Part shown: one piece after another, positions 33,136 to 46,015 of the stretch | How the letters are laid out: each line of letters opens with the position of its first letter | Position numbering within the stretch: position 1 is the stretch's first letter | Origin: CAZJHX01 sp964545715 | GTDB taxonomy: Bacteria > Myxococcota_A > UBA9042 > GCA-2863065 | Length of the DNA stretch: 64,000 bases | Direction of reading: 5' to 3' | NCBI GenBank assembly: GCA_964545715.1 | Contig: CAZJHX010000004.1 | Location: 62,001 to 126,000 of the forward strand | Notes under the pieces: model-generated | What the model was told of the DNA's origin: nothing | Database searches by the model: none | The model's input: the letters and a program-made list of their open reading frames with translations, nothing else | Program-made: the position numbers and the translations under genes

Positions 33136-33569
33136 TCTTTTCCGTCGTCTTTTCCGCCGCCCTTATCCCCGTAGCAGTAGTCCTTGCAGAACTCGGGGTC
33201 CTCGCCCTTCTTCACGCAGCCGTCGTAGCAGGCGTCGGGGTCTTTGACGTCCTTTCCGTCGCCCTTTCCGTCGCCCTTGTCGTCGCCGCCGCAGGCGTTC
33301 TTGCAGATCTCAGGCGTCTCGCCCTTGCCCAGGCACGCGTCGTAACACTTCTGGTCGAAGTCGCCGCCCTTGTCGTCCTCTACGACAGCCGGGACGTCCG
33401 GCTCCGGACCGGCATCGACACACCACCAGCACCCGGCATCTTCCGTTGGCCCGGCGTCGGGCTCGGCGGTGGCGTCGGCGCTGCTCCCAGGTGTCGGGGT
33501 GTCCGCGTCCGTGCATCCCAGGAGCAGGAGCAGAAGAAGCGGGATAAGGCGCATCGCTGTCATCTTCAT
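33132..33569 (-). CDS. Small Cys-rich lipoprotein with twin CX3C motifs
   Basis: 145 residues from ATG 33569 (MKMTAMRLIPLLLLLLLGCTD), a lipoprotein signal with lipobox LLGC. The mature part has an acidic linker and a CWWC motif (AGCWWCVD). Two copies of a 19-residue unit follow: CYDACLGKGETPEICKNAC and CYDGCVKKGEDPEFCKDYC, each C-x3-C-x9-C-x3-C. Between and after them is a Gly/Asp/Lys linker (GDDKGDGKGDGKD). The pattern looks like small disulfide-stapled helical hairpins. The start overlaps the DUF1552 stop (ATGA), so it is the third member of a coupled set. Function unknown. Confidence 0.75.
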   Translation of the reverse strand: MKMTAMRLIPLLLLLLLGCTDADTPTPGSSADATAEPDAGPTEDAGCWWCVDAGPEPDVPAVVEDDKGGDFDQKCYDACLGKGETPEICKNACGGDDKGDGKGDGKDVKDPDACYDGCVKKGEDPEFCKDYCYGDKGGGKDDGKD

Positions 33570-34978
33570 CAGGTCATCTCCGCCAGTGGCCCACTGCATT
33601 CGATCAGGTGACCAGTCTGGCTCTGGACATGCTCGATGCCCACGTGGTCCGTCGCAAGGCCCATCGCCTGCGCGACGCTGACCAGCAGTCGTTGGTGCGG
33701 CAGCCCGCAGAGCTCGGAGTACCCGCCGCCCGACACCGACGCCGGCACCAGCACCTGGCTGGGGGTCTGGTGAGGCCAGTAGAGGTAGCGTCCTGTCTTG
33801 AAGTGCCACGACCCGCCGATGACGACCGGGCAGTAGTGGCGGTAGCCGTGCCAGCCGTCGGCCAGCTCCGAGCCCCACACGATTAGCGTGTTGTCCATCA
33901 CAGAGCCGCCGTCCACGTCGGGAAGCTGCTCCAGCGTGGAGACCAGGCGCGCGACCTGCTGCGCGTGCATCATCGCGTAGTCGGTCATGGCCTGATGCTT
34001 TTCGGCGTTGTTGTAGATGTCGTGTGCCAGGCCCTTGTGCACGTCGTCGGTCAGATGATCCCAGCCGAAGTGGGACGTGGGCATCTCGCCCAGCGAGAGC
34101 GAGACGACGCGTGTGATGTCACAGCTGAGCGCGGCTCCGATCAGGTCGGCAAAGGCGTCGAAGCGCACGTCGTAGTCGGCGGTCTCGGTGACAAGGTTTG
34201 GAACGGTGCCGCACGACAAGCCCGCCATCCCCTCCACGCGGTCCCCCAGTCGGCTCAGCAGCTGGAAGTGGGCGTCCAGCTTCTGCCGTTGCGCGGCGCC
34301 CAGCTTCGGCGCCATGGCGGTGTACTCGGCCTGGGCGAAGTCCAGCACGCTGCGCTGCCGTATCGTCAGCGGATCGGGCGCCAGTGAGGGGCCGAACAGT
34401 CGCTGCCAGACCCGCTGTGGTGACGCCTCGACGGGCAGGCGCGTCCCGTTGAGCGCGTACCCGATCGGCCGACCGCCCTCCAGCGCGTCGTCCACCGACA
34501 GCTCCAGCGACGGCAGCCGGTCTCCGCGCGCGATGTGGGCGGCTACCAGCTGGTCCAGCGACGCGGAGGTCGCCCGGGTGTCCGTGCCGCTGAAGTCGGC
34601 CCAGTTTCCGGTCCACGCGTGCACCCAGCCCGTGTCGTGGCGATTGCCGTCCACATCGAGCTCTGCGGTCGCAAGCGACAGCCCGTCCAGAGCCAGCAGT
34701 CGCTCACGATGGGCGTACAGCGGGGCCAACGGCTGACTGAAGGCCTCAATAGGCAGGTCCTTCAGCGACACCTCGCCCGCGGTGCCTTCCGTCAGGCCGG
34801 CCGGTCGCATCTTCCACGACTCATACGGCCAGCCGTGGCAGTGCGAGATGATGATGAGACGTTTGGGGGCCTCGCCCTCCGCCTGCTGGGCGAACAGGTT
34901 TTGCAGTCCCAGCCCCGACAGCCCGGTCGCCAGGCCCGCCGCGCCCATCCGCTGAAGAAAGCGTCGCCGGTCGATCAT
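33569..34978 (-). CDS. DUF1552 domain-containing secreted protein
   Basis: 469 residues. The N-terminus MIDRRRFLQRMGAAGLATGL is a Tat signal (R-R-x-F-L), so export of a folded protein is expected. The body matches the DUF1552 family: LIIISHCHGWPYESWKMRP early, LDGLSLATAELDVDGNRHDT, and NTLIVWGSELADGWHGYRHY near the C-terminus. The family lies in the alkaline-phosphatase-like/sulfatase neighbourhood but its chemistry is unknown. The start overlaps the DUF1592 stop as ATGA. These two families commonly occur side by side in Myxococcota and Planctomycetota. Confidence 0.87.
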   Translation of the reverse strand: MIDRRRFLQRMGAAGLATGLSGLGLQNLFAQQAEGEAPKRLIIISHCHGWPYESWKMRPAGLTEGTAGEVSLKDLPIEAFSQPLAPLYAHRERLLALDGLSLATAELDVDGNRHDTGWVHAWTGNWADFSGTDTRATSASLDQLVAAHIARGDRLPSLELSVDDALEGGRPIGYALNGTRLPVEASPQRVWQRLFGPSLAPDPLTIRQRSVLDFAQAEYTAMAPKLGAAQRQKLDAHFQLLSRLGDRVEGMAGLSCGTVPNLVTETADYDVRFDAFADLIGAALSCDITRVVSLSLGEMPTSHFGWDHLTDDVHKGLAHDIYNNAEKHQAMTDYAMMHAQQVARLVSTLEQLPDVDGGSVMDNTLIVWGSELADGWHGYRHYCPVVIGGSWHFKTGRYLYWPHQTPSQVLVPASVSGGGYSELCGLPHQRLLVSVAQAMGLATDHVGIEHVQSQTGHLIECSGPLAEMT

Positions 34979-36873
34979 GGCTGGCCTCCTGCGCGGCGGT
35001 GGCGAAAGAAGTCGCTGGCGGCGATGGCGACCAACAGGTTGGCGATGTTGTCGTCCTGCTGAAACGCCTGCTGCAGCGGCGCCAGCACCTCGTCGGCCTC
35101 TTTGAGCTGGATGCCGGTGGCGTATCGGGCCCAGCGCATCACGTAACAGTCGCGAACGCGCGGGCTGGTCGACAGCTGATGGGCCAGCTCGACGCCGTCT
35201 TCAAAGGTGAAGGACTCGCCGCTCCACAGCGTGAAGCTGCCGGCGGCATCCACCACCTTGCCGTTGTCCTCGGCCCGCCACCGGCCCAGGGAGTCGTAGT
35301 GCTCAAAGGCGAAGCCCGGCGGATTCATGGTGTCGTGGCAGCCGGCGCATTCGACCGCGGACGTGGCCGTATCGGTGCGCTCGCGGTTCGTGTTGTCGGC
35401 GTCCTCGATGTCTGGGGGCGCCGCTGCCGACGCGCCGGGCGGTGGCGTGCCGAAGTCCTGGCAGGCCAGTCGCTCCAGGATCATCTTGCCGCGTAGGATG
35501 GGCGCCGGGTGCACCGCATACGAGCCCAGCGCCAGCACCGACGGCAACGTCAGCACGCCCGCGCGCTCGCTCTCATCAAACCGGGTCGGGTACAGGCTCA
35601 TGCCGTTGGTTTCGCCAAGCGAGTTCTTGATCAACCCAAAACTCCAGGTGACGGACGGTCCATCGAGCGCGACTGCGCCCTCCCCGTACAGCGGCGCGGT
35701 ATAGTCCGACATGAACCCGCGTGACTCGGTCAGCAGCGCCGCCAGCGTGCCCGCCCCGTCAAAGACCGTGCTCTCCAAAAACAGGTAGGTCTCTGCCTCC
35801 ATCGAGTGACGGATGGGCAGCAGGATCTGTGGCCACTGTCCGTCGCCCGTGGTGTCCAGCGGCGGCTCGGGCGCCAGTCCAAACAGTGGACCGTACGCCC
35901 GTCGCGCCGGGGAGATGCCGTGCACCCGCGTGGTGCCCAGCCACTGATTGTGAAAGTGGACCACCGCCGAGCGCGCCCTTGGATCGTCCAGCATGCGGCG
36001 CACCTGCGTCTCGACGCCGGCCGTCGTGTCGAGCTCACCCTGCGCGGCCGCCGCGAAGAGGGCGGGGTCCGGCATGCTGTCCCACAAGAAATAGGAGAGC
36101 TTGGACGCCATCTCCCAACCCGTCAGCGGGATCGCGTCGCCCTGTGTGCGGTCCGCGTCGCCCTGCTCCAGCCGATACTGGAAGGCCGGGGACAGCAGCA
36201 CGCCCGCCGCCGTCAGTACCAGCGCCTCATCAGCCGGCCCACCGGCCAGGTTGGCCTGCCAGAAGGCCTGCAGCCGGTCGCGCTCAGCCGTGGACAGCGG
36301 TCGCCGCCACGCTCGTTGCGCAAACCGCTCGATGCTGGCCCAGCCGCACCCCGTCTGGGCCTCGCCCGTCAGCGTCGCCCAGTCGTCGCACGCGAAAAAC
36401 ACCGGCGACACCAGCGCAAAAGAGGCGAAGTGCATCGCCGCCTTCTGCAGCTCCTCCACGGCATACGGCGAGGGCTGCTGCCCGTCGGCCATGCCCTCGA
36501 AGTGCTCGACCCCCGTCTCGGCTGGAAACGTCCATGGCCACGGTGGGGCCTCGACCGCCTGCAGGCCGAAGACGCCCTTGCGCTCTCCACGTTGAGGAGC
36601 CAGACGCGCCGCGATGGCCGGGGGCTTCGGCCAGGCCGCCGGGTTCATCGGCATGCCGAGCAGGTCCCGCACGGTGTTGTTGAACTCGGTTGGGGTCAAC
36701 GCCAGCGCCTGCGACTCCACCGTGAGGATGGGCGGTGGCGCCTCCACGTCCGGCGTCGGCTCGGGCTGGACGATCGGGTCCTCAGATGGGTCATCGCCGC
36801 ACCCCGCGGCGCTCCACACGAGTGACGCGCACACCAGGGCCCTGAGAAGCCGGACTGGGTTGGGTTGATGCAC
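34975..36873 (-). CDS. DUF1587/1595/1592/1588/1585 multidomain lipoprotein
   Basis: 632 residues starting with GTG at 36873, preceded by GGAGG at 7 bases. The signal ends in the lipobox SAAGC. Blocks follow the planctomycete-type order: LTPTEFNNTVRDLLGMP (DUF1587), FAQRAWRRPLSTAERDRL (DUF1595), LTGWEMASKLSYFLWDSMPD (DUF1592), VHPAPILRGKMILERLAC (DUF1588), and the C-terminal DUF1585 with YVMRWARYATG. A CxxCH motif (VECAGCHDTMNPPG) in the DUF1588 region could bind heme c or be a structural leftover. Biochemical role is not known; roles in complex-polymer breakdown have been proposed for relatives. It is coupled to DUF1552. Confidence 0.87.
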   Translation of the reverse strand: MHQPNPVRLLRALVCASLVWSAAGCGDDPSEDPIVQPEPTPDVEAPPPILTVESQALALTPTEFNNTVRDLLGMPMNPAAWPKPPAIAARLAPQRGERKGVFGLQAVEAPPWPWTFPAETGVEHFEGMADGQQPSPYAVEELQKAAMHFASFALVSPVFFACDDWATLTGEAQTGCGWASIERFAQRAWRRPLSTAERDRLQAFWQANLAGGPADEALVLTAAGVLLSPAFQYRLEQGDADRTQGDAIPLTGWEMASKLSYFLWDSMPDPALFAAAAQGELDTTAGVETQVRRMLDDPRARSAVVHFHNQWLGTTRVHGISPARRAYGPLFGLAPEPPLDTTGDGQWPQILLPIRHSMEAETYLFLESTVFDGAGTLAALLTESRGFMSDYTAPLYGEGAVALDGPSVTWSFGLIKNSLGETNGMSLYPTRFDESERAGVLTLPSVLALGSYAVHPAPILRGKMILERLACQDFGTPPPGASAAAPPDIEDADNTNRERTDTATSAVECAGCHDTMNPPGFAFEHYDSLGRWRAEDNGKVVDAAGSFTLWSGESFTFEDGVELAHQLSTSPRVRDCYVMRWARYATGIQLKEADEVLAPLQQAFQQDDNIANLLVAIAASDFFRHRRAGGQP

Positions 36874-36914
36874 CTGTTTGCCTCCTGGCCAGGTGAGTGT
36901 ACCGGACTGGTCTG

Positions 36915-40574
<3,660 letters not shown>

Positions 40575-40670
40575 AACTACAGCCCCTTCCATGCTCGAGT
40601 TGCCGCGCCCCCGAACATCTGTTCGATGCTAACAGGATGACGCTGTACGGGGCAATTGACGTGAGTCTAA

Positions 40671-42587
40671 CTAACGGGGATCACAGGGACCTTCACAGAA
40701 GCTGGCGATCTCGCCGGTCTCCAGAAAGTGCCAGAGCTGGTCCTGAGCGACGTCCAGCCGCCGCAGATCCTCGTGCGTATCGTGCTCGGTGGGGGGCGGC
40801 GCCGTCGGGTTTGGGTTGTCCGGCTTGCCGAAGTCGAAGTCGGTCACGCCGCTGCCCTTCAACGGATACGGCTTCTCTTCAAAGCCCCACACCGGGCGCG
40901 GGGTCGGGGTCAGCAGCGGCGCCCCGATGCTGCGACCGAGCAAAAACGACACCTGATTCTCGACCCACGCGTCCTCTTTGGCCACCTGCAGCAGCACCTG
41001 TCGCGGCGCGATGTCCTGCACGTAGCTGAGCGGGTCCAGCTGGTCGATCCCGGTCTGCAGCAGCCCGAACATGGCCGAGAGGTCCAGCGGATCGGGGAAC
41101 GGGATCTTCAAGATGCCGCTGAACTCCGAAAACCCCGCGCTGCGATTCAACAGCAGCGCATAGGCCCCGCCCGGCACGCCCAGCACCCCGCGCTGCACGT
41201 CCTTGTGCAGCGCCATGAGGATCGCACCCAGCGTCCCGCCCTGCGAGTTGCCGTAGTAGTAGACGCGCGTCGGATCCGCCGCCACCGCGTCGTGCGTGAA
41301 CCGCTTCACCGCCCGCGCGATCGCCACGTGGTTGCACAGCCCCTGCAGCGGCTTCTCGGCCAGCGCCGGAAACTGCGACACGTCGCTGGTGAGCACGACG
41401 CCCCAGATGCCCACGTCCGGCTCGCTCATCCCCGTCATGTCGGCGGCCACCACCATGAAGCCCTTGCGCTCCGCCAGGTCGGTCAGCCAGCCTTTCCGCG
41501 CCTCGGTCCGGCTGCCGAAGAGCCCGTGACCGTACTGCAGGATGGGCGCCTCACCGCCGTCCGCCAGCAGCGTCGGCGGGATCAGGATGTCGATGGTGAC
41601 GGACTCCTCGCCCTCGATCACCGGCGCGCCGTCCGCGTCCGTCCGCAGGCGCCGCACACCCGAGTCGTCCGCCGGATGTAGAAAGCTCGGGACCTGCACC
41701 GTGGCGTGCACCCAGGCGCCGAAGTCCCCGGTCTCGACCTCGTCGACCACGATGTCGGGGCCGTCCTCGCCGATCGCCTCCAGCATCCGGTCGCGCACCG
41801 CGAACAGGCGGGTCGTCGTGTTGGCCTCGGTGCTCGTGGTGAAGTCGAACGCCAGCTGCAGCCCGGCGCGGTCCACGCCCGCCTCGGTCAGCGGGGCAAA
41901 GACGTCGGTCTCGAAGCGTGCGCGCCGCTCGTGCAGCCCGACCGCGGTGCTGGCGGTCTGGTCGCGCAGCGCCGCAAAGCCGGGATCGGCCGGCACCAGC
42001 GCGCCGTCGGCGTAGACCAACCCGCGCACGGCCACGATGTAGCGCCGGTTCCACGCCAGGCGCTGGGGCAACCGCAGCGTGAACACCGGCATGCCGCCGT
42101 CTACCGAGAAGTGGTCGTGCTCCACCCAATGCGCCACCCGCTCTCCAGTCTCCGTGTCCAGGATCACCGTGAGGCTCTCGGGCAGCAGCGACGACGCGAT
42201 GTCCAGCACAGAGGCCGTGCCGGTGAGCAGCGCGCCCTCAAACCGGAACAGCATGGGCGTCACGGGTGAGTACCCGTCGCGGTGAGAGAACGCGTGTTTG
42301 TCCACGTGCTTGCCGTCCACGCCTTTGGGCAGGGAGGTCTCGCCGAACTCCAGCCTGCCGTCGACGCGGTAATAGTCGCTGGGAAAGGGAAAGACGCAGT
42401 GCGCGGTGTTGAGGTTGTCGCAGGCCGCGTCGCCTTCCGTCTCGGTCACGCCGAAGTTCTCCGACACACCCGGTCCGGCATCCACTGCATCGATCTGATC
42501 GATGTCATCCGCCGGTGCGGTAGGCGGCGTCTCGCTTTCGGCGCACCCGACCGCGACGGCCAGAACCAGCAGCCAGCGGCGCCTCAA
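40671..42587 (-). CDS. Alpha/beta-hydrolase-fold lipoprotein, large
   Basis: 638 residues with a lipoprotein signal (MRRRWLLVLAVAVGC). A long N-terminal beta-rich region (about 300 residues) carries the text PFPSDYYRVDGRLEFGE, seen in large secreted proteins annotated as Ig-like-plus-hydrolase. The catalytic part contains ILQYGHGLFGS as the oxyanion-type loop and the nucleophile elbow YYYGNSQGGTLGAIL (GNSQG). It is thus a probable secreted esterase or peptidase, substrate unknown. Its start overlaps the upstream stop as ATGA, so the two are coupled. Confidence 0.78.
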   Translation of the reverse strand: MRRRWLLVLAVAVGCAESETPPTAPADDIDQIDAVDAGPGVSENFGVTETEGDAACDNLNTAHCVFPFPSDYYRVDGRLEFGETSLPKGVDGKHVDKHAFSHRDGYSPVTPMLFRFEGALLTGTASVLDIASSLLPESLTVILDTETGERVAHWVEHDHFSVDGGMPVFTLRLPQRLAWNRRYIVAVRGLVYADGALVPADPGFAALRDQTASTAVGLHERRARFETDVFAPLTEAGVDRAGLQLAFDFTTSTEANTTTRLFAVRDRMLEAIGEDGPDIVVDEVETGDFGAWVHATVQVPSFLHPADDSGVRRLRTDADGAPVIEGEESVTIDILIPPTLLADGGEAPILQYGHGLFGSRTEARKGWLTDLAERKGFMVVAADMTGMSEPDVGIWGVVLTSDVSQFPALAEKPLQGLCNHVAIARAVKRFTHDAVAADPTRVYYYGNSQGGTLGAILMALHKDVQRGVLGVPGGAYALLLNRSAGFSEFSGILKIPFPDPLDLSAMFGLLQTGIDQLDPLSYVQDIAPRQVLLQVAKEDAWVENQVSFLLGRSIGAPLLTPTPRPVWGFEEKPYPLKGSGVTDFDFGKPDNPNPTAPPPTEHDTHEDLRRLDVAQDQLWHFLETGEIASFCEGPCDPR

Positions 42588-43804
42588 AGCGTGATGCGGC
42601 AGACGATCTGGCGGCGGCGCGTGACGAACCGGCCGCGCACCACGGCGGTCTCGGGCTTGTCGCCGCCGTGCAGCAGGGCGATCAGATCAAACGCGCGCGA
42701 GTCCCCGGGCGCCAGCATGGTGACGTCGCACTCGTCGTCGGACACCACCTCGCCGGCCTGGTCGGAGACGGCCATTGTCAGCGCGACTGTCGCCAGAAAG
42801 TTGCCGCTGTTGTTGGTCAGCTCGCCGGCCGCGGTCCAGCCCTCGTCGGGCCAGCGCGTCTCGCCGATCGTGATCTGCAGCGGCATGTCGGTGCGCGGCT
42901 CCAGCAGGGTGCCGCCGTTCGGGCGTCCGGTGGCCAGCACGGCCGTCTCGCGAATATAGGCGTCGGCGGAGACCTCGATAAACGCCACATCAGAGGCGCG
43001 CGTCACGCACACCATCGCCTCGGCCTCCAGCTCGGTGGAGCGGCGTACGTCGTAGCCTGCAAAGCACTCTTCGGTGCTGATCACGCGGTCTTCCGAGTCG
43101 CGCAACACCACGTCGACAGCGACCAGATGAGCGCGCATCTCGGCGTCCAGCTTGAGCTCGCCACTGACGTAGAAGCCCTCCACGCCGGAGCGCTTGTCGT
43201 GGCGCCGGATGACCTCGACCTCTTCGATGGACCACGGACCGTCGCGCTGCTCAACGGTCACCGGGACCGCCTCTTCGGGCGAGGCGTAGAAGACGGTCAT
43301 GGAGTCGGCGAACGGGGCGATGGTCGGGTCCGCGCCGCTGTAGACCGGATCGTCTTCGTCGCTGCCGCCCGTGAGAGCGTCGATCATGTACTGAAGCTCA
43401 TCGACGATCGCGGTCTCGTCCAGCGCCAGGTCGCCGCCCGGCAGGCCATCCGCGCCCGGGACCACGCGCAGCAGCGCGCCACCGTCCATGTCGAGCCCCA
43501 GCCGCCCGCTCACGGGATCGCGGCGAACCAGCTTGAGGTTGTCCTCGATGCGTACGTTCAGCGCGCCGTACTTGCTGTCGATATTGTCGAGAAACTGCAG
43601 GAGCGCTTCGACGTCCTCGTGCGTGCTGGTGCCGACGGGAGACAGGCTGCCCGCGAAAACGACGCCCTCCTGTTGGGCGGTCTCGCGTACAAGGCGACCG
43701 GGGAGCGACCCGGCTGCGGACGAGAGGTCCGCGTCCAGAGCGTCCAGCCCTTCTTGTGACATGTCCGCGTTGGTCACGGCGGTATACCGGATGACCCAGT
43801 CCAT
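42584..43804 (-). CDS. Unknown protein coupled to the hydrolase lipoprotein
   Basis: About 406 residues from ATG 43804 (MDWVIRYTAVTNADMSQEGL); ATG 43816 and TTG 43840 are also in frame and I cannot decide between them. No signal peptide is visible. The N-terminal 100 residues are acidic and helical. The C-terminal half is beta-rich (EEVEVIRRHDKRSGVEGFYV, ITIGETRWPDEGWTAAGEL) and ends in RQIVCRITL. The text resembles no family I know. It shares an ATGA junction with the downstream hydrolase lipoprotein gene. It is divergent from the hybrid histidine kinase. Confidence 0.5.
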   Translation of the reverse strand: MDWVIRYTAVTNADMSQEGLDALDADLSSAAGSLPGRLVRETAQQEGVVFAGSLSPVGTSTHEDVEALLQFLDNIDSKYGALNVRIEDNLKLVRRDPVSGRLGLDMDGGALLRVVPGADGLPGGDLALDETAIVDELQYMIDALTGGSDEDDPVYSGADPTIAPFADSMTVFYASPEEAVPVTVEQRDGPWSIEEVEVIRRHDKRSGVEGFYVSGELKLDAEMRAHLVAVDVVLRDSEDRVISTEECFAGYDVRRSTELEAEAMVCVTRASDVAFIEVSADAYIRETAVLATGRPNGGTLLEPRTDMPLQITIGETRWPDEGWTAAGELTNNSGNFLATVALTMAVSDQAGEVVSDDECDVTMLAPGDSRAFDLIALLHGGDKPETAVVRGRFVTRRRQIVCRITL

Positions 43805-43922
43805 GGCGACAACCATGCCCCGACATGGATCATAGGACAAGCCTTGATCGCGCCAACGTTGTGCTGCGGTCCCGTAGCAGGTTACCCTTATGGTGGCCTG
43901 TGGGTAGCTGGAAGGACATGAC

Positions 43923-45956
43923 GTGACGGATGATGGTGCGCGAGGCGGAGCGCTCAGTGAGCTGCTGACACGCTACAGCTTGCTGCTGTCGGTCGGCACG
44001 TCGCTGGATCTGCGACAGAACTGCCGCGCTTTTGCCAAGACGCTGAAGGCCCGCAAGAAGCTGGCGTACGTGTCGGTCTGGGTGAAGCGCTCGCTCTTGA
44101 CCGGCAGCGGCGACGCCCGCGGGGCGCGATTGGTGTATGCGTCTCCCAAGTACGGCTACGAGGATCGGCAGCTGACGGCGCACGACGTCATCATTGAGCG
44201 CATGCGTGCGACGGGCACCGTCTCGGTGACCAACAACGACCCGGACTTTGAGGCGCTGTCGGACTCAACCCCACTGGGCCGTGGCGCCCTGGCGTTGGTG
44301 CCTCTGGGCAACATCGGGATTCTGAAGATGTTCGGCGCCGGGCGGGCGGATCCGTTCTCAGACAAAGAGCTGGCGGCGCTCGCGGATGTCCTGGACAAGT
44401 TCACGCACTCGGTCGCGGACTGCCTCAGCTACGAGCGCGTGCAGATCTCCGAGAGCAAGTACCGCTCGCTGTTTGAGGACGCGCACGACGCGGTTTTCAT
44501 CAGCACGCCCGAGGGCCGCGTGCTGGATATGAACACCGCCGGGCTCGAGATGCTGGGGTACAGCCGCAGCGAGCTGCAAGAGCTTCATGTCGGTCGGGAC
44601 CTCTTTGCGGATCGCGCGGGCTGGGACGACTACCGCGCCGCGATCGAGCGGCAGGGACACGTCAAGGACTACGAGTTGGTGCTGCGCCACAAGACCGGCC
44701 GCCGCGTGGTGGTGCTGGAGACGTCGACGCGCGTCAAGGACGACTCGGGCGCCGTCGTGGCCTATCGCGGCATCATGCGCGACGTCACCGACCAGCGCCG
44801 GCTGGAGCAGCAGCTGGTCCAGGCCCAGAAGATGGAGTCGCTGGGGCTTCTGGCCGGCGGGATCGCACACGACTTCAACAATCTGCTCACCGGCATCCTG
44901 GGGTACACGTCGCTGCTGCAGACAACGGTGGCGGGCAACTCCAAGCCGGCCCGCTACCTGAGCTCGGTCGAGCAGAGCGCGCGGCAGGCGCAGGAGCTGA
45001 CGTCACAGCTGCTCGGGTTTGCGCGCGCGGGCCCGCACGAGACCCGGGTCGTGCATGCGCGCCAGGTGATTTTGCAGACGCTGGGCATCCTCGAGCGCAC
45101 CATCGGCAAGTCGATTCAGCTGACCGAAGAGCTGATGCCCGGTCTGCCCACGGTCGAGGTGGACGTCGCCCAGATCCGCCAGGTCATCATGAACCTGTGC
45201 CTGAACGCACGCGACGCCATGCCGGAGGGCGGGAGTCTGCACCTGTGCACCCGCCGCACCGAGCGGGCGGAGGTCCCTTCAGGCGCGGGCGTGGCCACGC
45301 GTCGAGGCCCCTTTGTCACGGTGTCCGTGACAGACACCGGCGTCGGCATGAGCGAAGAGACCGCCAGTCGCGTCTTCGAGCCGTTCTACACCACCAAGGA
45401 GAAGGGCAAGGGCACCGGCCTGGGCCTGGCGCTGGTCTACGGCGTGGTCAAAAACCACGGCGGCTTTGTCACAGTGCAGAGCAAGGTGGGCAAGGGCACG
45501 ACGTTTGAGGTGCACCTGCCGATCAGCGGCAAGCCCGCGGACATGATGACGCCGATTGGCGGGCTGCCGGCGATCAAGCTGCGCGACGCGGACGAGTTGG
45601 TGCTGGTGGTGGATGACGACGGCATGATCCAGGAGCTGGCGCGCGACATCCTGGAGGCCGAGGGCTATCGCGTGGAGGTCGCCTCCGACGGCGAGGAGGC
45701 GGTCGGGACGTACCAGCGGCTGGGCAGCGTCGATCTGGTGTTGCTGGACATGGTTATGCCCAAGATGGACGGCCCCGCGACGTATCGGGCGCTGGCTGAG
45801 ATCGACCCCAATTTGCGCGTCGTCGTGTCCACCGGCTTCACCAAAGAGAAGCTGGCTGACGAGATGAACGGCGCCGGCGTGAAGTGTTTTCTCAAGAAGC
45901 CGTACCGCGCTCAGGCGTTGATCGCGAGCGTGCGCGAGGCGCTGGACGCGCGCTAG
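43923..45956 (+). CDS. Hybrid sensor histidine kinase (GAF-PAS-HisKA-HATPase-REC)
   Basis: 677 residues, GTG start with GGAAGG 7 bases upstream. No membrane helix is seen, so it should be cytoplasmic. The order is: GAF-like domain (about 15-165), PAS domain (about 178-300, SKYRSLFEDAHDAVFISTPEGR), HisKA with the phospho-acceptor His in GGIAHDFNNLLTGILGY (about 318), HATPase with NLCLNARDAMPEGG, DTGVGM and GTGLGLALVYGVVKNHGG, then a receiver domain with Asp in LLDMVMPKMDG (about 608). All catalytic residues are present. The internal receiver suggests phosphorelay. No separate response regulator is adjacent. The gene ends in a strong stem-loop. Confidence 0.92.
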   Translation: MTDDGARGGALSELLTRYSLLLSVGTSLDLRQNCRAFAKTLKARKKLAYVSVWVKRSLLTGSGDARGARLVYASPKYGYEDRQLTAHDVIIERMRATGTVSVTNNDPDFEALSDSTPLGRGALALVPLGNIGILKMFGAGRADPFSDKELAALADVLDKFTHSVADCLSYERVQISESKYRSLFEDAHDAVFISTPEGRVLDMNTAGLEMLGYSRSELQELHVGRDLFADRAGWDDYRAAIERQGHVKDYELVLRHKTGRRVVVLETSTRVKDDSGAVVAYRGIMRDVTDQRRLEQQLVQAQKMESLGLLAGGIAHDFNNLLTGILGYTSLLQTTVAGNSKPARYLSSVEQSARQAQELTSQLLGFARAGPHETRVVHARQVILQTLGILERTIGKSIQLTEELMPGLPTVEVDVAQIRQVIMNLCLNARDAMPEGGSLHLCTRRTERAEVPSGAGVATRRGPFVTVSVTDTGVGMSEETASRVFEPFYTTKEKGKGTGLGLALVYGVVKNHGGFVTVQSKVGKGTTFEVHLPISGKPADMMTPIGGLPAIKLRDADELVLVVDDDGMIQELARDILEAEGYRVEVASDGEEAVGTYQRLGSVDLVLLDMVMPKMDGPATYRALAEIDPNLRVVVSTGFTKEKLADEMNGAGVKCFLKKPYRAQALIASVREALDAR

Positions 45957-46015
45957 GTGATTGGTGCCAAACGGCTCCGCGAGGGGCGTGACGTCGTTCG
46001 GCACCAGTCACCTAG
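45953..46015. terminator. Long stem-loop between convergent genes
   Basis: Arms 45953-45968 and 46000-46015 pair at 15 of 16 positions (the exception is a U-G type wobble). They enclose a 31-base loop in which a further AACG/CGTT pair extends the stem. Both stop codons (TAG 45954-45956 and the minus-strand stop at 46012-46014) lie inside the arms. No T tract is present. It may be a bidirectional terminator or an mRNA-stabilising 3' structure. Confidence 0.6.
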
